Shown piece by piece: positions 1-5,162 of a DNA stretch of 5,162 bases (positions are counted from its first letter, which is position 1; each line of letters starts with the position of its first letter). The notes under the pieces were generated by a model. That model was given only the letters and a program-made list of their open reading frames with translations, ran no database searches and was not told the origin of the DNA. Origin of the DNA: Emcibacteraceae bacterium (GTDB lineage: Bacteria > Pseudomonadota > Alphaproteobacteria > Sphingomonadales > Emcibacteraceae); assembly GCA_016763335.1 (NCBI GenBank), contig JAESUD010000195.1:1-5162 (forward strand), read 5' to 3'. The position numbers and the translations under genes were made by a program.

Positions 1-974
1 AAACTGGTGGAAGTCTTGATTTACGCACCGAGATTGCGACACTTTACGGGCCAAAAATCACTGCGGAAAATATTGTTATCTTCCCGGGTGCGCAAACCGG
101 TATGACCTTGACCGCACAAGCGCTTTTACAGCAAGGTGATCATGCAATAATTATAACACCAAGTTACCAGTCCCTTGAAGAAGGGGCAAAGCTGGCCGGG
201 TGCAATATAACCCGGGTGGCTCTTTCGCCGGATAATAATTGGGTGCTTGACCTTGCCGCTGTGAAGGCGGCGATTAAACCGAGCACAAAATATATCGCCT
301 ATAATGATCCCCATAACCCATCCGGTGCATTGATGAACATTGATATCAAGATGGCATTAATTGCACTGGCTGAACAACATGGCATCACCATTTTTTCTGA
401 TGAAGTTTATAGGCTTTTGGAAATCGCCCCGAACGAAAAATCGCCTTCTATGGTTGATTTATCAGGCACGGCTATTGCGCTAAGCACCATGTCAAAGCCG
501 TGGGGTGCGGGCGGCACAGGTATTGGTTGGGTTGTTTGTCAGGATAAGGCTGTGATCGACAAGCTCATTAAGTCGCAACAAATATACGCTGTGTGTGTTT
601 CCAGGCCTGGTGAAATACAAGCGATGATGGCCATTAGGTCTAAAGACGAGATCATTGGTAAGAACATGAAAATCATTGAAGATAATCTTGAGCTTCTTGA
701 TAGTTTTTTCAAAAATAATAAAGATTTATTTGAATGGTTTCGCCCGCAAGCCGGCGGAACTGGGTTTGTAAAATTTAAGGGTCCGCTTAATGCTGTCGAA
801 TTATCAAAGATGTTATTAGAACAGGAAATTTTAGTATTTCCGCCTTCTATATTTGACTGCGATGACAACCTTAAACAATATTTCCGTATTGGCTTTAGCC
901 GTAAAACAATGCCCGCTGCGCTTTTGGCATTTGAAGAATTTGTAAATAAACACAGAGCCCAATGGGGCTTTTAA
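1..974 (+). CDS. PLP-dependent class I/II aminotransferase-like enzyme, copy A (5' partial)
   Basis: This is a fold-type I PLP enzyme of the class I/II aminotransferase superfamily, probably cytosolic and acting on an amino acid; the substrate is unknown. The reading frame is open from base 3 with no stop, so the ATG at 102 is an internal Met. The 33 residues before it (GGSLDLR, then ENIVIFPGAQ) match the downstream paralogue at 1969-3123, and by that comparison about 60 N-terminal residues lie outside the window. Visible motifs are PSYQS (ring-stacking Tyr), NDPHNPSG (PLP Asn), SDEVYRLLE (Asp to the pyridine N, Tyr to O3'), STMSKPWG (Schiff-base Lys, codon 495-497) and YFRIGF (Arg for the substrate carboxylate). 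The Arg usually found eight residues after the Lys is Gly here (codon 519-521). The kinase gene follows after 12 bases, which implies cotranscription. The enzyme could be a transaminase, a lyase or another PLP activity; the fold is certain, the reaction is not. Confidence 0.9.
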   Translation, partial: TGGSLDLRTEIATLYGPKITAENIVIFPGAQTGMTLTAQALLQQGDHAIIITPSYQSLEEGAKLAGCNITRVALSPDNNWVLDLAAVKAAIKPSTKYIAYNDPHNPSGALMNIDIKMALIALAEQHGITIFSDEVYRLLEIAPNEKSPSMVDLSGTAIALSTMSKPWGAGGTGIGWVVCQDKAVIDKLIKSQQIYAVCVSRPGEIQAMMAIRSKDEIIGKNMKIIEDNLELLDSFFKNNKDLFEWFRPQAGGTGFVKFKGPLNAVELSKMLLEQEILVFPPSIFDCDDNLKQYFRIGFSRKTMPAALLAFEEFVNKHRAQWGF

Positions 975-975
975 T

Positions 976-981
976 AAGAGA
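976..981 (+). promoter_or_regulatory. Ribosome binding site of the kinase gene
   Basis: AAGAGA lies five bases before the ATG at 987, inside the 12-base gap after the stop of the upstream PLP enzyme gene. It supports the chosen start and translation from a shared transcript. Confidence 0.55.
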
Positions 982-986
982 ATAAT

Positions 987-1958
987 ATGCCAGACCAAGT
1001 ACCAAACTTTAATAACGAGACCATTGCCAAACTAGCCAAGGAACTATACGGAATTGAAGGTGAAATATCGTCTTTCGTTTCCTTTGAAGATCAGAACGCA
1101 CTTATTAAAACCGCGAATGACCGTTTTGTCTTTAAAATTGCCAATAAAAGATGGTCACGTGATTTTCTATCAATGCAATCTGAAATACTTGACTATTTAA
1201 AGGTGACAGCACCTGAAATGACATTTCCCGCAGTCATTAAAACATTAACAGGTGAAACCATCACATTTATTGATGGGCATGGTATTCGCCTGCTCACTTA
1301 CTTAGAGGGTGATATATTGGCAAATATGCCAAGAAGCATAGAACTTTATCAAGATATTGGTCGGTTTTTAGGCCAGTTTTCAAAAGCCATGCAAAACTTT
1401 AATCCACCAACTACGGATGGCTCAGATGAGCTTTGGAAGCTGGACAATGTGATCGCCTGTAAAAAATACTTACCCGATGTCACCGACCTTGATGCCCGCG
1501 ACCGCATTGCACGATTATATGTTTATTATGAAAAAAATATCCTGCCCAAGTTGGACAGTTTACGCAAAGCGGTCATTCATGGTGATGCCAATGAGCAAAA
1601 TTTCCTGATTACACCGGACAATCCGACAAAAATTGCCGGATTAATAGATTTTGGCGAACTACAATTTGCAAGCCAGATTAATGATCTGGCCATTACCCTT
1701 GCCTATGCGCTACTTGATGAAGATGATATTGCCATGGCAGCCAATAATATTATTGAAAGTTATGACCGTGAATTTAGGTTAGAAGATATGGAACGCGATA
1801 TTCTTTATGATTTAATGGCCATGCGTTTAGTGACAAATATTACAATGACATCCCATAGTGCAAAGATGTTTCCAGACAATAAATATATTTTAACGTCGCA
1901 AAAATCAGCGAGAGAGTTACTGAAAAAACTTGAAGATGAGAAATATATATTAAAGTGA
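987..1958 (+). CDS. APH/ChoK-family phosphotransferase, hydroxylysine kinase-like
   Basis: This 323-residue protein has the aminoglycoside phosphotransferase/choline kinase fold. It should transfer the ATP gamma-phosphate to a small hydroxylated metabolite in the cytosol. The N-terminal lobe has YGIEGEISSF and then FEDQN (residues 33-37), resembling the 'YGLxG...ERDQN' opening of hydroxylysine kinase relatives. Lys50 in FVFKI is the likely ATP-binding Lys, with Glu66 as its possible partner. The catalytic loop is IHGDANEQN (His198, Asp200, Asn205), and LIDFGE (Asp221) is the metal-binding motif. The length is normal for the family. The ATG has AAGAGA (976-981) five bases upstream. The gene sits between two paralogous PLP enzymes with gaps of 12 and 10 bases, so it most likely acts on the same compound or pathway, by analogy with hydroxylysine or ethanolamine kinase paired with a PLP phospholyase. 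An antibiotic-resistance role is unlikely in this setting. The family call is firm; the substrate is inference. Confidence 0.88.
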   Translation: MPDQVPNFNNETIAKLAKELYGIEGEISSFVSFEDQNALIKTANDRFVFKIANKRWSRDFLSMQSEILDYLKVTAPEMTFPAVIKTLTGETITFIDGHGIRLLTYLEGDILANMPRSIELYQDIGRFLGQFSKAMQNFNPPTTDGSDELWKLDNVIACKKYLPDVTDLDARDRIARLYVYYEKNILPKLDSLRKAVIHGDANEQNFLITPDNPTKIAGLIDFGELQFASQINDLAITLAYALLDEDDIAMAANNIIESYDREFRLEDMERDILYDLMAMRLVTNITMTSHSAKMFPDNKYILTSQKSARELLKKLEDEKYILK

Positions 1959-1963
1959 GAAGA
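1957..1963 (+). promoter_or_regulatory. Ribosome binding site of the second aminotransferase-like gene
   Basis: GAGAAGA overlaps the kinase stop codon (TGA, 1956-1958) and sits five bases before the ATG at 1969. It fixes that start and suggests coupled translation of the kinase and the PLP enzyme. Confidence 0.6.
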
Positions 1964-1968
1964 CAGCT

Positions 1969-3123
1969 ATGACATTTAACGAACCATGGTCTAAAAAACA
2001 TAAAAAAGTAACCAGCGAAACACCCTTCAGCCTTTCAAACTCATTTGCACAGCCGCTTAATAGTGCGGAACTTATCAAAATGGCTCAAGATAGGGGTGAT
2101 AATGATATCGTCGAGCAGTTCCAAAATCATTCACTTGAATATACCCCGAATGGCGGCAGCCTTGATTTACGGCAAGAGATCGCCAATTTTTACGGACCTG
2201 ACATTAACGCAGACAATATTGTCGTCTTCACCGGGGCACAAGTCGCGCTTCAAACGGCAGCAATGGCACTGCTAAATAATGACAGCCATTCAATCGTCTT
2301 TAGCCCCTGTTATCAATCCGTACAGCAGGCGCCCGCTCATGCAGGTAGTCAGGTGACAGAAATAAGACTAGTTGCTGAAAATGGCTGGCAAATTGACCCA
2401 GAAATGGTTGAAGCCGCAATACAAGAAAACACAAAATATATTGTAATAAATGAGCCTTACAATCCGGCGGGCACGTTAATGAGCCACGAACTTCAAAAGC
2501 AGCTTAAAGACATTGCAGAGAAAAATAATCTTCATTTTTTATCCGATGAGGTTTACCGCCTTTTAGAGCATGATGAAAAAGACAGACTTACGCCTATGGC
2601 TGACCTTTATGAAAAAGGTATTAGTGCAGGTACCCTTTCCAAACCGTGGGGCGGATGCGGAATTACAATTGGCTGGTTAGCTTTGCAGGATTTAGAGCTT
2701 AGGCAAAAACTAATCGATGTCCAATATTTTGGCACATCATGCCCTAGTCGCGCCAGCGAAATTCAGGCGATCATGACATTACGGGCCAGCGATATTATTG
2801 TGGAAAGAAATTTGAAAATCATTCGCAAGAACGTTGACCTACTTGATAAGTTTTTTGAAAATTATGCTGATTTATTTGAATGGATACGCCCAAAAGCCGG
2901 GGCCATTGCCTTTGTTAAGTTCAAAGGGCCACTAACGTCTGATCAACTTGGCGAAGCGCTGGCAAAATCAGGAATTTCCATAAAGCCGGCTTACGTGTTT
3001 TCTGATGATCATAGTGGATTCAGTGATTATTTCCGCATTGGTTACGGCGAAGAAAAAATGCCAAAAGCATTAGCAGCATTGATTGATTTTGTAGAAGAGC
3101 ACAAACAGGCATGGCGCGCTTAA
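1969..3123 (+). CDS. PLP-dependent class I/II aminotransferase-like enzyme, copy B
   Basis: This is a complete 384-residue fold-type I PLP enzyme and a paralogue of the gene at 1-974, roughly 45% identical by eye over the shared part. The length is normal for class I/II aminotransferases. Motifs in order are YTPNGGSLDLR (59-69, near the substrate entrance), FTGAQ (87-91, start of the PLP phosphate region), Tyr115 in PCYQS (ring stacking), Asn165 in NEPYNPAG, Asp193 and Tyr196 in SDEVYRLLE, Lys225 in TLSKPWGG (Schiff base) and Arg356 in YFRIGYG (substrate carboxylate). Position 233, where the family usually has a phosphate-binding Arg, is Thr. The start is backed by GAGAAGA at 1957-1963. No signal peptide or membrane segment is seen, so it is cytosolic. 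The tight spacing behind the kinase argues for one pathway. It may be an aminotransferase, or a PLP lyase acting on the kinase product; the sequence does not decide. Confidence 0.92.
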   Translation: MTFNEPWSKKHKKVTSETPFSLSNSFAQPLNSAELIKMAQDRGDNDIVEQFQNHSLEYTPNGGSLDLRQEIANFYGPDINADNIVVFTGAQVALQTAAMALLNNDSHSIVFSPCYQSVQQAPAHAGSQVTEIRLVAENGWQIDPEMVEAAIQENTKYIVINEPYNPAGTLMSHELQKQLKDIAEKNNLHFLSDEVYRLLEHDEKDRLTPMADLYEKGISAGTLSKPWGGCGITIGWLALQDLELRQKLIDVQYFGTSCPSRASEIQAIMTLRASDIIVERNLKIIRKNVDLLDKFFENYADLFEWIRPKAGAIAFVKFKGPLTSDQLGEALAKSGISIKPAYVFSDDHSGFSDYFRIGYGEEKMPKALAALIDFVEEHKQAWRA

Positions 3124-3135
3124 TATATTTTTAGC

Positions 3136-3163
3136 ATGACATTAAGCCTCTGTTCGGTATGAT
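3136..3163 (+). promoter_or_regulatory. Candidate sigma70-type promoter of the permease gene
   Basis: ATGACA (3136-3141, 5 of 6 matches to TTGACA) and TATGAT (3158-3163, 5 of 6 matches to TATAAT) are separated by 16 bases. They lie in the only sizeable gap between + strand genes, and transcription would start near 3170, about 60 bases before the permease ATG. The site would let the permease be expressed apart from the enzyme cluster. Such matches also arise by chance in AT-rich gaps, and no clear terminator precedes it, so read-through from upstream is equally possible. Confidence 0.35.
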
Positions 3164-3229
3164 AAAAAGAAACAATTTATAAAACTACGCCGTTTAAATT
3201 TCTTTATCTCATTATTGAAAGCTCATTTT

Positions 3230-4549
3230 ATGGAAGATAGTCAAAATAAATCACGTGAAGGGCTCGTACGAACAATCGGCCCGCGTGCTTTGGGTATAAA
3301 TGTATTCAATATGGTTGTTGGTGGGGGAATATTTGTCCTCCCCGGTGTTATTGCTTCCTATTTAGGCCCATCGGCAGTACTGGCATTTATAATTTGCGCC
3401 TTCATTGTTGGTTTGATCTTTCTTTGTTACGCAGAGGTAGGAAGCCGCGTTAAGCGAAGCGGTGGATCATACGCCTATATTGAAGAAGCATTTGGCCCAT
3501 TTGCAGGGTCTATAGCTTCAATATTATTTTGGTTTGGATGGGCCGGTTTAGCGGACGCCGCAATTCTCGTCGCAATGGTTGAAACAATCGTTCTCATTGT
3601 GCCTGAGCTTGCTAACCCCATATTGAAAACATTATTTATGTTCGGACTTCTTGCTTTTCTTGTTTTTATAAATATCAGAGGGGTCAAATCCGGTGTTCGC
3701 CTCTATATCGTTAATACTATTGGTAAGTTTATACCGCTGGCGCTTCTTATAATCGTCGGGGTATTTTATATAGATATCGATAATCTTAAGATTACAGAAT
3801 TGCCGACAATGGAACAAATTGGCGGTAGTGCCCTTATTCTTTTCTTCGTGTTTTCCGGCGCGGAGTGTGCGCTAAACGCCAGCGGAGAAATTAAAAACCC
3901 TGAAAAAACAGTGCCCAGAGGAATATTTTTGGGATTGGGTAGTATTTTACTTCTTTATATTGGGCTTCAGACTGTTGCCCAGGGGGTATTAGGCGCGGAA
4001 CTTGCAAATAATACAGAAGCGCCGCTGGCCGCCACCGCAGAAGTGGTTTTAGGCAGTTGGGGTGGTAAATTACTTCTGGCAGGGGCTGTGATCTCTATCT
4101 TCGCTACTTTAAGCGGCGAAATTTTAGCAACCCCACGGATTATTTTTGCGACTGCCAAAGACGGTAATTTACCAAGCTTTATGGCAAAAATTCACCCTAA
4201 ATATAATACCCCTTATGTGGCAATAATTTTTTATGCTTTTGCTATATTGTTTATCGCCTTAAGTGGGTCATTTGAAAAGCTGGCAGTTTTAGCATCGGGG
4301 TCTATTTTGCTTATTTATGCGGGGGTAAGTATGGCGACACTTAAAATTCGTTTGCGCGATGGCCCACCATCTGAAGATCAATTTAAAATGCCGGGAAAAG
4401 CAATAATTCCTGTACTAAGTTGCAGTTTAATCGCATGGATGCTTTGGCAATTAACATTTGATGAAGCTATGGGAATTGCTGCTTTGATCGGTGTCGCTAT
4501 CGCAATTTATCTTATACAAAAAGTTATGAAAAAACAAAACGCCGATTAA
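3230..4549 (+). CDS. APC-family amino acid permease
   Basis: This is an inner-membrane secondary transporter of the amino acid-polyamine-organocation superfamily, 439 residues with about 12 hydrophobic segments: roughly 21-45, 47-69, 91-125, 131-149, 157-181, 197-216, 231-255, 275-300, 328-346, 348-370, 391-408 and 412-431. GGGIFVLPG in the first helix is the unwound substrate-binding stretch. SGGSYAYIEEAFGP follows the second helix, and FSGAE plus GEIKNPEKTVPRG around helix 6 and the next loop are family signatures. A longer reading from TTG at 3215 would add five residues, but that TTG has no good ribosome site. The ATG at 3230 has GAAAG (3217-3221) eight bases upstream and is preferred. 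The position after two PLP enzymes and a kinase suggests it imports their substrate, or exchanges substrate for product. Substrate specificity cannot be read; an amino acid or amine is expected. Confidence 0.9.
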   Translation: MEDSQNKSREGLVRTIGPRALGINVFNMVVGGGIFVLPGVIASYLGPSAVLAFIICAFIVGLIFLCYAEVGSRVKRSGGSYAYIEEAFGPFAGSIASILFWFGWAGLADAAILVAMVETIVLIVPELANPILKTLFMFGLLAFLVFINIRGVKSGVRLYIVNTIGKFIPLALLIIVGVFYIDIDNLKITELPTMEQIGGSALILFFVFSGAECALNASGEIKNPEKTVPRGIFLGLGSILLLYIGLQTVAQGVLGAELANNTEAPLAATAEVVLGSWGGKLLLAGAVISIFATLSGEILATPRIIFATAKDGNLPSFMAKIHPKYNTPYVAIIFYAFAILFIALSGSFEKLAVLASGSILLIYAGVSMATLKIRLRDGPPSEDQFKMPGKAIIPVLSCSLIAWMLWQLTFDEAMGIAALIGVAIAIYLIQKVMKKQNAD

Positions 4550-4568
4550 CGTTGGGTTATATTGATCA

Positions 4569-5162
4569 TTATCCTACTTCACATTCCACGTTGCTGTAGG
4601 AATATATGAACACCGTGACGGGTTCCGGAAGCAATATCGAGCAAGCCGTCATTATTGATATCGGCAACGGTAATTTGGCACCAACACCGACACTGTCATC
4701 AATCAGGTGGCGTTCAAAGCGTGGGGTACCGTCTTCTGACTTGATGATTTTATACCAGTATATCCAAGGCGTGCCGAACTCATCCGGGTCTTTAAGGCCA
4801 AGATGCGCCAGCGGCGTTTTACCTGTGATTAGATCAGCAGCACCATCGCCGTCAATATCGGCCATTTCTGTAGCGTGAGGCTGGGTGTATGTATCATCGA
4901 TAATGTGCCCTATCCATTTGTCATCATCCATCTGTTCAAACCAGAAAACACCCCTGCCGTGGCCCATACCACTGACCAGATCATTTTTACCGTCACCATT
5001 CACGTCCATCACCTGAATTTGTGACAGTGATACCATCGGATCAATGATATGCCATTTCCACGACCTTGTGCCGTCTTCGGCAATTTGTTGTTCGTACCAG
5101 CCGCCTTCATCAAATGATTGTCTCGGCGCATCATTGCCATCTTTATCAAAGAACCCCTCGCC
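4569..5162 (-). CDS. FG-GAP/VCBS-repeat protein, 5' partial and frameshifted near its 3' end
   Basis: This is the C-terminal part of a beta-propeller-type repeat protein, normally exported and calcium-binding; its function is unknown. The frame is open to the window edge (5162), so the Met at 5036 is internal and 42 more residues precede it. Calcium-loop motifs are DVNGDGKNDL (visible residues 53-62) and DIDGDGAADL (102-111), each in a repeat ending in a VSG or ITG turn. GVFWFEQ, TQPHA and IYWYK are typical of environmental FG-GAP proteins. From visible residue 163 the literal frame leaves the pattern and ends at 4569 with an unrelated tail. The alternative frame from 4677 gives a third repeat, ADINNDGLLDIASG, and stops at 4579. 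The gene converges on the permease with only about 20-30 bases between stops. It is either a pseudogene or affected by a one-base sequence error. No link to the amino acid module is evident. Confidence 0.8.
   Translation of the reverse strand, partial: GEGFFDKDGNDAPRQSFDEGGWYEQQIAEDGTRSWKWHIIDPMVSLSQIQVMDVNGDGKNDLVSGMGHGRGVFWFEQMDDDKWIGHIIDDTYTQPHATEMADIDGDGAADLITGKTPLAHLGLKDPDEFGTPWIYWYKIIKSEDGTPRFERHLIDDSVGVGAKLPLPISIMTACSILLPEPVTVFIYSYSNVECEVG
4579..4679 (-). other. Frameshifted last VCBS repeat
   Basis: Reading from 4677 downward in the -1 frame gives 32 residues, QITVADINND followed by GLLDIASG and HGVHIF, ending at a TGA (4581-4579). This is the expected final repeat after HLIDDSVGVGA. 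The literal frame reads GCC AAA TTA at 4679-4671 and goes out of register. Restoring one C (GCC CAA ATT) would repair it. A C-run indel therefore explains the break, as a true mutation or a sequencing/assembly error. I see no classic slippery heptamer for programmed shifting. Confidence 0.8.

Noticed and set aside
102..104. ATG at 102 as the start of the first PLP enzyme gene.
   Set aside because: The frame is open to the window edge and the 33 residues before it align closely with the paralogue, so it is an internal Met.
539..868. Open frame of 109 codons on the - strand.
   Set aside because: It is opposite the conserved PLP enzyme and its translation is low-complexity Ser/Leu-rich, typical of a shadow frame.
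3215..3217. TTG start for the permease, adding five residues.
   Set aside because: No good ribosome site precedes it; ATG at 3230 has GAAAG at suitable spacing.
4572..4601. TCCTAC...GTAGGA inverted repeat between the converging genes as a terminator.
   Set aside because: The stem is only six pairs, the loop is 18 bases, it lies partly inside the minus-strand gene, and no T-run follows on either strand.
4671..4680. Programmed -1 frameshift signal in the VCBS-repeat gene.
   Set aside because: The codons GGT GCC AAA TTA do not form a classic slippery heptamer, so an indel or sequence error is simpler.
4606..4878. Open frame of 90 codons on the + strand.
   Set aside because: It is antisense to the clear VCBS-repeat coding sequence and its translation shows no recognisable motif.

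Overview
The window is a stretch of moderately AT-rich bacterial DNA, roughly 40-45% GC by eye. It is densely coding and carries purine-rich ribosome binding sites. No RNA gene, insertion sequence, CRISPR array or phage gene is visible. The style (short operon gaps, FG-GAP/VCBS protein, APC permease) would suit a marine or environmental Gram-negative, perhaps an alphaproteobacterium, but nothing here fixes the taxon.

Bases 1-3123 (+ strand) form a tight three-gene cluster. A PLP-dependent class I/II aminotransferase-fold enzyme (5' end cut off by the window) is followed after 12 bases by an APH/ChoK-type small-molecule kinase. That is followed after 10 bases by a second, full-length paralogue of the first enzyme. 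After a 106-base gap with a plausible promoter comes a 12-helix APC-family amino acid permease on the same strand (3230-4549). On the opposite strand, converging on it, is the 3' part of an FG-GAP/VCBS-repeat protein (5162 down to about 4570). Its reading frame is broken near 4677-4679.

My reading (inference) is that permease, kinase and two PLP enzymes form a small module for uptake and conversion of an amino acid or amine carrying a hydroxyl or other phosphorylatable group. The kinase resembles hydroxylysine kinase relatives in its N-terminal and catalytic motifs. Those relatives are normally linked with class III aminotransferase-type phospholyases, whereas here the PLP partners are class I/II and duplicated. 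Both PLP enzymes keep the Schiff-base Lys, the PLP Asn/Asp/Tyr set and the C-terminal carboxylate-binding Arg. Both lack the Arg that normally follows the Lys by eight residues and binds the PLP phosphate. The substrate cannot be read from the sequence. The VCBS-repeat gene is probably unrelated to the module.
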